NCBI RefSeq assembly: GCF_033115175.1
Contig: NC_084831.1
Coordinates: 44,486,002 to 44,550,001, forward strand
Direction: 5' to 3'
Length of the DNA: 64,000 nucleotides
Source of the DNA: Lepus europaeus
Lineage: Eukaryota; Chordata; Mammalia; Lagomorpha; Leporidae
Part shown: positions 1 to 12,872 of the stretch, piece by piece
How the letters are laid out: every line of letters starts with the position of its first letter
How positions within the stretch are numbered: the stretch's first letter is position 1
The notes under the pieces: generated by a model
Seen by the model: the letters and a program-made list of their open reading frames with translations, nothing else
What the model was told of the DNA's origin: nothing
Database searches by the model: none
Position numbers and translations under genes: made by a program

Positions 1-1096
1 TCACTTCTCTGTTACTGTTCCTGTGAAGCCCCAACTCCCTACAGCATGGCGTTCCCGCCTGGTTCTCTGATTAGTCTCCTGTTACTCTCCCCCGGCTGAC
101 TGCATTCTCACGCTGCTCTTCCTTTGCTTTAACACTCCAGGCTCTTCGATCCCTCAGGATCTTTGCAGTGGCTTAGCTTTAGTGCACTTGCTCAGAGGGA
201 ACAGTCCCTCGCTGGCCTGGTAAAGCAGGTTCCTCTCTTTATTTGCTTCCCTCAGTTTGCTTGCTGTGATGTGCAGTTCTTCTGTGTCTTTTCTTCGGTT
301 TACCCTCTAGTGGAAGAGTGGGTCTGACTTCTTTACCATGGTGTCATGGAGCACGCATTCATTATTCATCATTATGGCCTGGAGCAGTCATTCATTATTT
401 ATGAAATGAGGAAAAGAAGGAAAGGAAAAGGAGAAATGGATGGGGATGGTGTGGGGGGGGGGGGGCAGGAGGAAGGAAAAGAATAGACAGAAAGAAAAAA
501 TGCTTATTGAGCAGCAGCCACACCCTTGGCCCCTTCAGACGGGCCCTTCCCATGTCCCAGGGGTCCCAGGTCCAGTCTGCCGTCCTCAGTGTGCTTGCGG
601 TTGGACAGAGGGATAGCCTGACGGCCTAAGGGGAGCACCTCCTCCTCAGAGCCCTGGGGTTTCTATCCAAACCTGACCTTGAGACTCTGGAGTGCCTAGG
701 GGGACTAAATGCTGCAGCCAGGGACGCCCTCCACCTTCTTCCCTACTTCCCCACTGTGCTGAATGGAGGCACCGGCTCAGAAACCCAGCACTAGTGGCTT
801 CTGGGATTCCAGCCCAGGCCTTTGCAGTGGTAAAGGCTGTATTCCTTCCGCATCAGGATATTTTCTGTAGTTGTTTCCTAAGCAGACAACTAATGGCAGG
901 TAGTTGTTGAATTCTTATCTTGTATTGCAAGAAAAAAAAAATCTGTGAGTCCGACCTCTGCTTTCTCCCTGCTCCTGTATAACCCCTTCTGTTCCCCTCA
1001 TCCTGTGCCTGGACTACTGCCGTGGCTCCTCGCTGATCTCCCTGCCTCTGCTTGCCCACTACAGGCCATTTTCCACCTGGCAGCCTGATTTATTTT

Positions 1097-1253
1097 TTTA
1101 AAAAAAGATTTATTTATCTGATAGACCGTGTGACCAAAAGTGGGAGAAACAGAAAGAGAGATCTTCGTCTGCTGGTTTATTTTCCAAATGCCTACAACAG
1201 CCTGGGTTGAGCCAGCCTGGAGCCAGGAACTCTGCCTGGGTCTCCCGAACATA
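1097..1253 (-). repeat. C-SINE fragment
   Basis: Antisense tail and body of the lagomorph C-SINE: an AAGATTTATTTATCTGATAG-like start, then GAGAGATCTTCGTCTGCTGG and a GAGCCAGGAACTCTGC block. It is truncated before the tRNA-like head. Confidence 0.8.
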
Positions 1254-1402
1254 TAAGTTGGATGATGCCCTCTCCAGCTCACACCCTACCATTCTTCCCA
1301 TTATATATGAAATAAAACTGACCTATAAAACTCTTCCTTCTTTAACCTTAAATCCTACTCTGCTCCAGCTATATTGGCCTTCTTATTAAATGGGGGGGGG
1401 TG

Positions 1403-1510
1403 GTCTTCAAAAAGTTTATGGAAATGCATATTATGAAAAAAACTTTACATGAATTTAAAAATTTTTTGCACCAAAATAAACATCTTACAATTTTATTTTC
1501 CCATGAGCTT
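1403..1510. mobile_element. Mariner/Tc1-like MITE fragment
   Basis: The ends form imperfect inverted repeats (AAAAGTTTATGG on the left, CCATGAGCTT on the right) around an AT-rich core with TTTTTTGCACCAAAATAAA. A very similar sequence recurs near 50943-51345. The layout fits a short non-autonomous mariner-type element; the family name is inference. Confidence 0.5.
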
Positions 1511-1525
1511 AAGAATTATTTTTGG

Positions 1526-1848
1526 GGGGCTGGCACTGTGGCATAGTAGGTTAATCCTCTGCCTGTGGCACCACATCTCATAGGGGCACCGGTTCTAGTC
1601 CTGGCTGCTCCTGTTCAGATCCAGCTCTCTGCTTATGGCCTGGGAAAGCAGAAGATGACCCAAGTGCTTGGGCCCCTGCACTCACATGAGAGACCTAGAG
1701 GAGGCTCCTGGCTCCTGGCTTCAGATCTGCCTAGTTCTGGCCATTGTGGCCATTTGGAGAGTGAACCAGTGGATGGGAGACCTCTCTCTCTGTCTCTCCC
1801 TCTCACTGTCTTTAACTATCTGTCAAATAAATAAATAAAATAAAAAGA
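1526..1848 (+). repeat. C-SINE, near full length
   Basis: The head GGGGGCTGGCACTGTGGC begins at about 1526 and the tail is TCAAATAAATAAATAAAA. It is followed directly by an antisense copy, making an inverted pair. Confidence 0.9.
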
Positions 1849-2146
1849 ATTATTTTTTCATTTATTTGCAAGACAGAGACAGAGATCTTCTATCCATTGC
1901 TCCCTTCCCAAATGCCCACAATAGCTGGGCCTGGGTCAGGCCAAAGCCAGGAACTAGAAACTCAGTCTGGGTCTTCTGTGTGAATAGTAGGGACCCAAGC
2001 ACTTGAGCCATTACCTGCTGTTTCCCAGGGTGTGCACCAGCCAGAAGCTAGACTCACAAGTGAAGGTGGGACTGGAACCCAGAAGCTCCGATGTGGTATG
2101 TAAGCCTCCCAAGCCAGGGTCCCAATGCAACAAATGCCTGCCCCTC
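1849..2146 (-). repeat. C-SINE, antisense, diverged
   Basis: Antisense C-SINE from CATTTATTTGCAAGACAGAG to a degenerate head ending CAAATGCCTGCCCC. It is the older partner of an inverted pair with the copy immediately before it. Confidence 0.8.
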
Positions 2147-2198
2147 CGTGAACTTTTGGAATTATTTGCATATTTCCCATAACTACCAATCTAGGTTT

Positions 2199-2540
2199 TT
2201 GTTTTTTTTTTTAAGGATTTATTTGTTTGAAAGAGTGACAGGGAGAGGGAGAGAGCCATCTTCCTGTTGTCTTCCTAGGTGCTGGTTCATGTACCAACTG
2301 TTCTGCTTCAGATTAAGCTTCCTGCTAAGTGCTTGGGAAAGCAATGGAAGATGGCTCTCAAGTGCTTGAGCCACTGTACCCGTGTGGGAGACCAGGATGG
2401 ATCTCTTGGCTCCTGGCTTTGGCCTTGCCCAGCCCTGGCCATTGCAGCCGTTTAGGGAATGAAACCGTGTATGGAAGATCTCTTTGTCTCTGTCCCTCTC
2501 TGTCATTCTGCCTTTCAAATAAATAAAGTAAATAAAAATA
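2199..2540. repeat. Chimeric C-SINE (antisense tail joined to sense body)
   Basis: Positions 2199-2270 read as an antisense C-SINE tail (AAGGATTTATTTGTTTGAAA). From about 2271 the sequence continues as a sense C-SINE body (GATTAAGCTTCCTGCTAAG, TGGGAGACC) ending AAATAAATAAAG. Neither part is complete, which suggests one insertion into another or an inversion with deletion. Confidence 0.75.
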
Positions 2541-2752
2541 ATATACCCAACACATATAAATATACTCTCTTCATCCCCTTAACCTGCCTTACTTTTTCAT
2601 AGTGGCCATAGTCTTTATTTTTGGCTTGTTAATCGTCTCTTTCCACTAGCATGTAATTTCCTGAGGGTAGCTTCTTTGGTTTATTGAACTTTCATGAAAA
2701 ATGCCTAACATCTAATGAGCACTCAATATTTTTTGGGGAAAAATAGGAAAAA

Positions 2753-2799
2753 ATTCTTCAGATAAGAATTATTCTTCAGATATTCTTCAGATAAGAATT
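2753..2799 (+). repeat. Short local tandem repeat ATTCTTCAGAT(AAGAATT)
   Basis: ATTCTTCAGATAAGAATT occurs at 2753-2770 and 2782-2799, with the 11-base half unit ATTCTTCAGAT between them at 2771-2781. Confidence 0.85.
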
Positions 2800-2902
2800 A
2801 CAACATTGTTATTCTTAGGATTTTTGAAAATTACTAGTGTATAAATGTTGAAAAACCTATACCCAAGCGACTCCACAAGTTAAAATTGGTTCTTTTCTCC
2901 AG

Positions 2903-3005
2903 TTCTTTCAGAACCCATCAAATTGAGGCTGCTCCAACCAGCTCTGCAGGTGATGGATTTAAGGCAAATCTTGTCTTTAAGGAGATTGAAAAGAAGCTTG
3001 AAGAG
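2903..3005 (+). CDS. SCP2: SCP2 coding exon (presequence and first helix)
   Basis: The acceptor is TTTTCTCCAG and the donor GAG/GTAAGA. The first base completes a codon begun in an upstream exon outside the window; the exon then reads 34 codons from [11 protein letters not shown] to KKLEE and ends on a codon boundary. In pro-SCP2 the 20-residue presequence is removed just after the APT of this exon (family knowledge), so the mature lipid-binding protein begins here. Confidence 0.95.
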
Positions 3006-6000
3006 GTAAGATCTATGTGAAATATTACTGGGAGAGCCCTGAGGGCAGAGGAATTAGACACAGGTTTGAGGTGTTGCTAGGAGGAAGTGGTACAAGTTCT
3101 TGGCTCCTGGCTTTGGCTTGGCCCAGCCCTCGTTCTTGTGGCCATTTGGGGAATGAACCAGTAGATGGAAGATCTCTGTCTCTGTCTCTTCCCCCCTCTC
3201 TCTGACTTTCAAATAAATCTTAAAAAAATTATTTAATGTATTTAAAAGAGTGTCAGAGAAGGAGAGGCAGAGAAAGAAAAAGATTTTCCATCTGCTGGTT
3301 CACTCCCCCCCCCCCCCCCCCCCCAAATGGCCTCAATGGCTGGGGCTAGGGCTGAGCCAGGCTAAAGTTAGGAGCCTGGAATCCCAACTAGGTCACTCAT
3401 GTGGGTAGCAGGGTCCCAAGCACATGGGCCATCTTCTGCTCTCTCAGGCACATTAGCAGGGAGCTGGATTGGAAGCGAAGCAGCTGGGACTTAAATGAGT
3501 GCTCTAATACGGTGTGCTGGTGTCATAGGCTGAGGCTTAACCTACTGTACTATAATGCCAGCCCCACTCTTCCCAAGTCTGTCATTTAAGTTCACTAAAA
3601 TGTTAACAGTGGCTAACACATCTCTCTCTGTGTATGTAAACTTACAGTTAGGTTTTTAAAGTATACTATATATACAGATCTGTTTTTGTGTACAGTAGAT
3701 TGTTCGTGATAGATAATAATCACTAAAGCAATCTAAGAGTAACTCTCCAAAAAGACAGTTATTCTCTTTTGGTAAAATTGGATTTTATTTTATTTCAAGT
3801 TTAGAAGAAAGGTGAGATATCATTATTGACATTAGATTTGAGACCATGTAAGGCAAGGGTTTAGCCTTCATCACGATTGTCATCATATATGTCTGTTGTG
3901 GTGACCAAAGTGAGTTGAAATAAACAAAAGGATTCAGAGCATTTGTGAAATGCAGGTAAACAATGTGCATATTTCAGAACTCCCTTTCTGAAAGTCAAAG
4001 GACTTGTTACCATCTAAGAGGAAAACAGCTGATGTGGCTGCTGTGTCTTGTGAAAGAGCCCTCTCTTCCAGGAGTTTCTTAGTGTTCAGCTGCCTTGCTG
4101 AGGCAGAACAGGGCCCGCCAGAGAGCTCCCACCAGCGGCTCCAGCTGCAGCCTGGCATGGCCCTGGGGCTGTCTGCTCTCCACATCACCTGCAAGCCCTT
4201 TTCTCTCAACAAGTGTTCCATGGCCATACACATAAATCCTTACTATCATTTTTAATACATGGTGCACTCAGACCGGTGCTGTGGCGTAGCTGATTAAGAA
4301 AGCCACCACCTGCAGTGCCAGCATCTCGTGTGGCACTGGTTTGAGTTTCAGTTGCTCCACTTCCAATCCAGCTCCCTGCTGATGTGCTTGCTGGGAAGGC
4401 ACTGGAAGATGGCCCAAGTCCTTTGGCCCCTGCACCCACGTGGGAGACCCTGATGAAGCTTCTGGCTTTGGCTCGGCCCAGCCTGGCCTTTCAAAAATTT
4501 GGGGAGTGAACCAATGTATAGAAGACCTCTCTCTGTCTGTGCCTCTGCCTCTCTGTAACTCTGATTTTCAAATAAATAAGCCTTAAAAAAAATACATGGT
4601 ACATTCATGTATAGGTATCATAATATATTTAACTGGCCTCCTCTGTGATGAATATCAGGTTGTATTTAAGTTTTGCAAGTAAAACATTGTGTTACATTTC
4701 CTTTTGTACTCATCTTTAAGTACTTAGTATAAACAATAGCGGTGGGGAGACTGCTGGGTGGGTTAGATCTGTACATTTGGCATTTTAGTACATATTGCCA
4801 AACTACCCATCGGAAAGAGGATGAAGATTTACAGACCTACTGACAATTAGTGAAAGTAACCATTTTTTTCTTCACATCTTCTCTGATACTCTGTTGGCTG
4901 GTTTTTAAAGTCTTTGCAAAATCTAGTAGAAAAAAGAAAATTCATTGCTTTTTATATGTTTTCCCTACAATTATCCACTGTAATGTGAAGTTGGAACTCT
5001 ATAAAGGCTTAGTTAAAAAATTTTCTTTTTCATGCTGCCAATATTTACCTGCAGAGCAACCCATACAATAGTTATTTCTGTCAAGTTACTCCATTTTTAA
5101 AGCCCTGTTCCACAAAAAACATCATTTAAAAATGAGCCTGTGAGACGTGAAGTATGGCTGTGTGTGTCAGTCACCGACTGCTTCACTCTTGGGGTCAGCA
5201 AGCAGTGCTGCTCTCATTTTGCGCGTATTATTGTCGCTTTGCAAGCAGATACCACTTTAATTCTTTCCTCTTCCATAATCTCACCCACATGGACCTTGTC
5301 CTGTTTTTCTTTTCTCCTTCCCACGATTGTCAGTTTCCTAAGTGAGTACTAGAAAGTGAAAGTCTTGGAATCTTTTGTCAATTCATACATTTTCTGCATT
5401 AGCAAAGGCAGCCTGGCGAGAGATTTTATTTCTACTTTCGTCTTTGTTAGCACTACTCCATTGCCCTTCTTTGAATTCTCTGTTAATTTTTTTGTCCCTA
5501 TTAAGTTTACTATAGGCCTACTCCTTGACCTTTGTCTACTCAGAAAGAAGTACTTTTCTTCAGGCTAGGAGGCACTTAGAACCTTCTTAAATGATCTCCA
5601 GTTTCACGGCCGTTTTCTTTTCCTTTTTAACTCTCTCCCCTCCTTATGTCCCTTACCTATTCTGAGTCCTGATTCAGTTGAAAAGTATATTTTTGACCAA
5701 AAGATATGATTTTTTTTTTTTGAGTTTTGCTTTTTTATTTGAATGGCAGAGTGACAGGGAGAGAGAGAGAGAGAGAACGAATGAACGAACGAACTTCTAT
5801 CCTCTGGTTCACTCCCAGATGACCAGGCTGAAACCAGGAGCCAGAAGCCAGGAGCCAGAAACTCCAGCTGGGTCTCCCACATGGGTGGCAAAAGCCCACG
5901 CACTGGGGCCATCTTCGCTGCCTTCCCAAGCACATTAGCAGGAAGCTGGATCAGAAGCAGAGTAGCCAGGTCTTGAACTGGGCACCCCAAAATGGGATCC

Positions 6001-9000
6001 TGGCATTGCAAGCTGCAGCCTCACCTGCTGGGCCACAACGCCAGCCCCAGGATGTGATTTTGTAAGAGAGTAAACTGATTCTCCAAAAATAACAGCAAGT
6101 GCAAATTAATCCATCTTTCTTAAGGAGCTGAGAGGATAAGTAGTAAGATTGCGGGAATTTCTCTTCAAGCATGTAGATAGAATTTCTAAGTGTTTTCCTG
6201 TGCGGACTTGTTGCTGCCTACTCTTAGCTGAATTCCTGGGGTACTGTGTGAGCGGATGGCATGGATGTATTTGGAAGCAGTCATTCATGGCCTCTGGCCC
6301 CAGAGCAATCCTGGCTCCTGGATGGCTTAACACAAAAATATTATTAACTCCTCTCTCAGATTAGCTCTGCAGGACCTTGAGAAAGAAGAGATTTCAAAGA
6401 ATGTTGAAAAGGCTTTGAAACTGTTTTGATTCACTTCATGTTGGTAGATACTGCTCTACTGGCATAAAGTTTGGGAGTCTTACAGTTACAGTATAGTATG
6501 ATCAAATGGAAAGAGTGTTGAATTTGGGATTGAACCAACGTGGAATTGAGTTCTGCTTTTATCACTTACTAACTGTATGTCTTAGCCCTCAGGAAACATA
6601 GAATTTAGTAAGAAGAGAGATGTGAAAAAATTTCTCAGAAAAATGTTCCTGCCTTAAAGAGAAACATGGGTGCCTGTACAGAGGGCCATTGAAGTATCTG
6701 GTGGAGATAGGGAAGCCTTTGTGGAAGAGTTAGCTTGTTAGCCAGGACTTGAATGTTGAGGTCACAGGTGGGAGTGGAGAATAGGAGGAGGTGAGTAGGG
6801 CATGGGAATGTAAATCAACTTGGCACCGTGTTTGTGGAGTAAAGATGACCCGTATTGTTAGGACCCAAGGCCTGAGGAGGGGGTTGGAGATATGAACAGA
6901 CGAATATCATTCATAGCATGAAGATTCTTGAATGACGTATATAAAGACGGCCTTTGTCCTGTTTACCATAGGGAGCCATTTAAGACATTCAAGTCTGAAG
7001 GTGCTAGTTGGGTCACATTGATGTGCATGAGCCACTTTGGTGTGGATGGACACATCAGTGTTGGATGAGCCACGTTGGTGTGCATGGGCCACACTGGCCT
7101 GCATGGGTCATATTGTTGTGGGTAAGCCATGCTGGTATGAGTGGGTCAGGTTGGTGTGGGTGGGTTATGTCAGGCTCCTTGGCTGCAGTGTTGAGAACAG
7201 TCTGCAGTGTTCCTAACTTTCATGACCCTCAGTTACTTTTTCTGTTAATGGGTTTATAACAATGCCTACCCAACTACTTGGGTTTATGAAGACTAAAGAA
7301 ATTATGTATATTAAATGCCTGAAAGCTTTAAAGTACCTACAAAAGATTATTATTAGTGTTAATAATTTTTTTTCCTAGAGAAAACTTAAAATAATTTGTG
7401 GTTTTATAAATATTCATGGAGCAATGGTGAAGCAGGGTGCAAATGAAGGGGAGAAGAGGGGAAGGAAAAAAACCTGTGGACAGAGATGGGGGCTGGGGTT
7501 CTGTTGTCTGTGATTAGGCTAGCTTCATTCCCCAGGGTCCAAAAGTAAGTGATGGGTGGTATATTCTGGAATAATTCTTCATGTTAAAATGGTTGACAAG
7601 AAAGAAAAAAGACTTTGATCTCAGAACCAGTTATCTTTAAGTTCTGATAGTGGGAAACCAAAATTAGGTGTAAGGGGATTTACTTGCGAAAAAGGAGGAA
7701 GGCAGTTGGTTCCTATAGTTAATAAGGCTAGAGTAAATCCTTCCCAGATTAGTAGACACATTAAGGATATTTTAGCAGAAAATGCTGCCACACCACCCCT
7801 ATGTTCCCTTCTTTTCCACTAGTTGTATCTAAAAGGTCTTTTTCAACAGCAGATTAGCCAGACGTGAGAGTTGTTGCCTGGTTGCCTTTCAGACTTTCAG
7901 GTAAAGGATCCTAAGGGAGCATGGGCACTGCCTGCTGGTCCAGCTACTCACGTCATGTGTTTATTTAAACATTACTTGGCTTGCCAGAAAACCAGAGAGA
8001 TGGACTTAATATAACTCCCAGTGTTATTTTTCTTTCCAGGAAGGAGAACAGTTTGTGAAGAAGATTGGTGGTATTTTTGCCTTCAAGGTGAAGGATGGCC
8101 CTGGAGGTAAAGAAGCCACCTGGGTGGTGGATGTGAAGAACGGCAAAGGATCAGTGCTTCCCAACTCAGGTGAATGCAGGCGACTTCACTGTGGCACACG
8201 GACAGGTCCCCAAAGGCGTCGTCCAGAACAAGGTTCCATCAGTCTGCCCTGGTTTCCCCAGAGGGCCAGCTTTAGAGACACAGGACTTGTTAAATAGCCC
8301 ACGAGTCCCTGGGAGCAGGAATGGGTCAAAGCTGCCTCCTTCCAACACAGGGAAGCCATCACAGAACTGATCTGAGGCCTTGGAATTAGACAAACGCAGG
8401 AAGGTGTTCTGGCCCTGACACTCTGATCTTGGACCAGTTATTTCACTTCTCTGAGCTGGTTTTCTGTGGGCATAATAAATGGTATCTATTCCGTGGGGTT
8501 GGTGTGGGGATGAAGTAGAGCACATGGTCCAGTGTGTGGTTTTGTGACCCCAGGAGACCTGTTTCTACTCACTGTTGCCCCTTGCTCTCTTTCAGATCTT
8601 TCTTGAACCCACTCATCAGCTTTTGACCTCATTGCCATGCCCAAATCTTGTCCAAATCACCAATGACTGCCACCTTGCAAAATGTGATCGATTCCTAGCC
8701 TTCCTGATGTAACACTTGGAGGTTTTCTTCTTACCTACCAACTGCTCCTTCCTGGCCTCTCTTGCCAGTCCCTCCTCATCTCCAGAGTTCTAAATGTTGG
8801 AGTGTTCCAAGGGTCAGACATTTCTGTGCATTCACTGCCTGAGGATCTCATCTGGTCTCATGCTTTAAAAATAGTCTGTGGGGCTGGTGCTGTGGCGTAG
8901 CTGGTTAAGCCACTGTCTGTAGTGCCAGCATTCCATATGGGTGCCGGTTCAAGTCCTGGCTGCTCCACTTGCAATACAGCTCCCTGCTAGTATGCCTGGA

Positions 9001-9894
9001 AAGTAGAGAATGGCCCAAGTGCTTGGGCCCCTGCACCGACGTGGGAAACTGGATTGAAACTCTTGGTTTTTGCCTGGCCTAGCTTTGGCTATTGTAGCCA
9101 TTTGGAAAGTGAACCAGCGGATGGAAGATCTCTCTGTCTCTGTAACTCTGCCTTTCAGATAAATAAAATCTTTTTTTTAAAAGTAGTCTCTGCACTATTG
9201 AGTCCCAGATTTCTGGACACAGCCACTGAACGCCAAGTATATTGAAGTTTAATTGATGAGTTTGCTTTGACACTGAAGATGTGTTGCAAAGCTAATGTGG
9301 GAGACTGAACTCTTTTTTTTTTTTTTTAAGATTTATATATTTATCTGAAAGAGGAGAAAGAGAGAGAGAGAATAAGAGAGATATCTTCCATGCACTGATT
9401 CATTCCCCAGATGTCCACAATGGCCAGGGCTGAGCCAGGTGGAGGCCAGGAGCTTCATCCAGATCTCCCACATGGGTGGCAGGGCCCAAATGCTTGGGCC
9501 ATCTTCTGCTGCTTTCCCAGGCTATCAGCAGGAATGTGAAGCAGCCAGGAAACAAATCAGAGTCCTTGTGGGATGTTGGTGTTGCAGGCAGCAGCTTACC
9601 TGTTATACCACAGTATCAGCCCCCAAGACTGAATTGTTGGTCCTCCTTCTCCCTTGTAAGCACATACTGCTCCCACTCTCTCCTGCTTCTTGGTAAGTTG
9701 CTCCTGTGTTCTTCAGACCAAAAACTTTGAAGTCATCTTTGGCCCCCTTTTTTCACACACTGCCATCTAATGTATTGGCAAATCCTGGCCTCCTCCACTC
9801 CTACCACCTGGTCAAAGCATCAACATTTTCTACCTGCTCTCCCTCCTGTGTCTTTGCCCTCACCAGGTTCTTCACACACAGGCCCGAGCCATGA

Positions 9895-9930
<36 letters not shown>

Positions 9931-12829
9931 TGACAGGCAGAGTAGATAGTGAGAGAGAGAGACAGAGAGAAAGGTCTTCCTTTTTGCCGTTGGTTCACCC
10001 TCCAATGGCCGCTGCGGCCGGCACATCGTGCTGATCCGAAGCCAGGAGCCAGGCGCTTCTCCCGGTCTCCCATGCGGGTGCAGGGCCCAAGGCATTGGGC
10101 CATCCTCCACTGCCTTCCCGGGCCATAGCAGAGAGCTGGCCTGGAAGAGGGGCAACCGAGATAGAATCCGGCGCCCTAACCAGGACTAGAACCCGGTGTG
10201 CCGGCGCCGCAAGGCAGAGGATTAGCCTGTTAAGCCATGGTGCCGGCCCGAGCCATGATTTCAAAACTTAGATTGTGACCTCCCTCAGCTCAGGACCATC
10301 TGGTGGCTTTCAGTCCACTCCGAGGAAAAGCAGATCTCGCAGTGATACTGCATGACCTGGGCCAGTTTCCGGTCTTGTGATGTCTCCCCTCACTGAACTT
10401 CAGCAACACTGGCCTTTGTGTTGCTGCTTGAATATGCGATGGTCTTGGTGTGGGGGCTTTCTACTCTGTTGCCTCTGTTTGGAATTATCTTCCCCCAGAA
10501 GTCCTCCTGGTTTGCTTCCACATTTCCTTTGAATCTTTGCCCAAGTGTCACCTTGTCACCTTCTCATTGCAGCTTTCCATAACTACCCTTTAGAAATCAC
10601 ACCTCTATAACCATTCCCTATTGTTTTCTGCCTTATTTTTCTCCATAGCATTTCTCTCCCTCTGATGTGCTATGTGATATTTAAGTCATTTGTTTGCTTG
10701 TTGATCATCTCCCCACTCTGTGAAGGCAGAGCTTTTTGCCTGGTAGGTACACGGCTGCATTCCCAGTGCCTATAGTACAGACATGTGATAGGCTTTTAAA
10801 AATGAACAGCAGATAGTGCCGGCACTGTGGCGTAGTGGGTAAAGCACTGCCTGCAGTGCCAGCATTCCATGTGGACGCTGGTTCGAGACCTGGCTGCTCC
10901 GCTTCCGATCCAGCTCTCTGCTATGGCCTGGGAAAGCAGTAGAAGATGGCCCAAGTGCTTGGACCCCTGTACCCATGTGGGAGACCAGGAAGAAGCTCCT
11001 CGTTCCTGGCTTCAGATTGGCGCAGCCCCGGCCATTGTGGCCAGTTGGGGAGTGACCTCTCTGTGTAACTCTTTCAAATAAATAAAAAAATAAATCTTTA
11101 AAAAAATTTTTTAAAAAAACCAGCAGAATGAAAGAGTGGCAGCTGATAAGCATTCAGTAAGTGGAAGCTGCTTTGCACTGTCCCTGTTTCTTGTTGGAGA
11201 GAGCCTGGTGTGATTTAGAAACAGGATGATTCAGGACCAGCTTTCTGGAGGGCTTAAAGGCCATGACTCGTTCTTTTGGTTATTTGATCAGTCCAGTAAA
11301 CCTTTGTAAGTAGAACAGTGAAAGTCAGAGCTGTATGTTAGAGGATGAAGCTGAAGCTGGTGCACTAGGCCTCATGCATTGGGAAGGGAGCAGTCGGGGC
11401 AGAGAGGAGCTCAGAGGATGGATGTTGCTGCTGTCTTAAGTGAGCATATGGGGGCTAGCAGTGGGAAGAGCGGGTGCTGTTCAAAGGCAGGTGCCAGCGG
11501 GATTTGAGGTGCCGTCGATGGGACCTGGAAGCTGTGGAGGAGGAGAGGGTCTGTCACAGATGGCAGAGCTGCCTTGTTGCTGTGTTACGGAGGGCGCTCT
11601 GGAGGCACGGGGAGGGCGAGTCTCAGCGTGGACTTTGTCTGACTGTGAAACATGTAGGGGCGTTTGGTAGAACTCTTGGAAGACAGTGTAGAGCTTGGAG
11701 GCAGGAGACAAAGTCAGGGGCCCTGCCCTGTGCACTGCTGAATGAGGACTTACTGAGAGGCTAGTGATGGACAAGCTGAGCACTGATAAGGGCAGCCATC
11801 TGCTGTGGGCAAGCATGGTTTGTTGTGGAAAGTTCCTACCCCCGAAATGAGTGGGCAGAAAAATGACTATGTTTGCATTCTGTGAGTTGCCTCTAATTTA
11901 AGGTGGCATGGAAGGAAAAGCTAAAGACTTTATCTGGATTCTAGCTTTTGGAAATAGAAAGACTTTTGGGAAATAAAAACAGTAGGACCAACTTTTTTTA
12001 ATGTCTAAGCTTAATAGTTACTTAGTATTAAATTCTGACTTGGCCAGACAACTGTTAAGGTGATTGTTTAAAAAAACTTCTTTTCCACCTGTTTTGTTGT
12101 GTAAAGCTGTTGGATGGTTTCAGAAAAGCCTTGCTCCCTGTAGAGGCTCACTGCCCCATACACTGGTGTCCCATCCCAGACCTGAAGGGATCCTACCCTG
12201 GGACAGGGGAATTTCTGTTGAAACCGACACTGACTGGCAGCCAGAGCAGTGTTGGAATGTGCACTTACCCAGTAAAAGCCACCACTGGAAATTGCCAGCT
12301 CCTTTTACATCAACCAACAAATGACCATTTGTTAGAGATTTAGCTATGTTAAAGTATTGATATCCTGTCCTAGTTTGAACTCGCATCTTAAGGAGAATTA
12401 CTTTTGGCATATACATAATATTGCGAGGCTTACTTACTGGTAACAAAGTAAACTTAAACATTCTCATTTGCATGTATTCTAAGAGTTTAGTAGTGATTAT
12501 AGAGATGATTATATATGATTATATTATTTTTAGGTTTTATGCATTTTACATAATTTTTTAAAAGATTTGTTGGGGCTGGCACTATGGCATAGTGGGCGAA
12601 GCCACTGCCTGTGGTGCTGGCATCCCATATGGGCACTGGTTTGAGACTTGGCTGCTCCACTTCCAAGCCAGCTCTCTGCTGTGGCCAGGGAGAACAGTAC
12701 AAGATGGCCCAAGTCCTTGGGCCCTTACACTCATGTGGGAGACCTGGGGGAAGCTCCTGGCTTCAGATTGGCACAGCTCCAGCCATTGTGGCCATTTGGG
12801 GAGTGAACTAGTGGATGGAAGACTTTCTT

Positions 12830-12872
<43 letters not shown>

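Larger units (their letters stand above)
1..2902 (+). other. SCP2 intron (partial), gene-free
   Basis: Intronic sequence upstream of the first visible SCP2 exon. It contains a 13-G run at 453-465, a mariner-like fragment near 1403-1510 and four C-SINE pieces listed separately. Positions 1-1090 show no exon, RNA gene or clear repeat. No open frame here looks coding. Confidence 0.7.
3006..8039 (+). other. SCP2 intron, gene-free
   Basis: A 5.0-kb intron. It contains C-SINE copies at 3085-3565, 4271-4593 and 5710-6049, MIR-like pieces and a 19-bp minisatellite at 7013-7164. Stretches such as 4600-5700 and 7330-8030 are AT-rich with nothing recognisable. Confidence 0.7.

Noticed and set aside
7013-7164. 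Could the 19-bp array be a CRISPR-like array or a coding repeat?
   Set aside because: The units are contiguous without unique spacers, 19 is not a multiple of three, and the locus is a mammalian intron.
8880-9000. tRNA gene suggested by tRNA-like boxes
   Set aside because: The tRNA-like promoter boxes belong to C-SINE heads; no intact cloverleaf with matching acceptor stem was seen.
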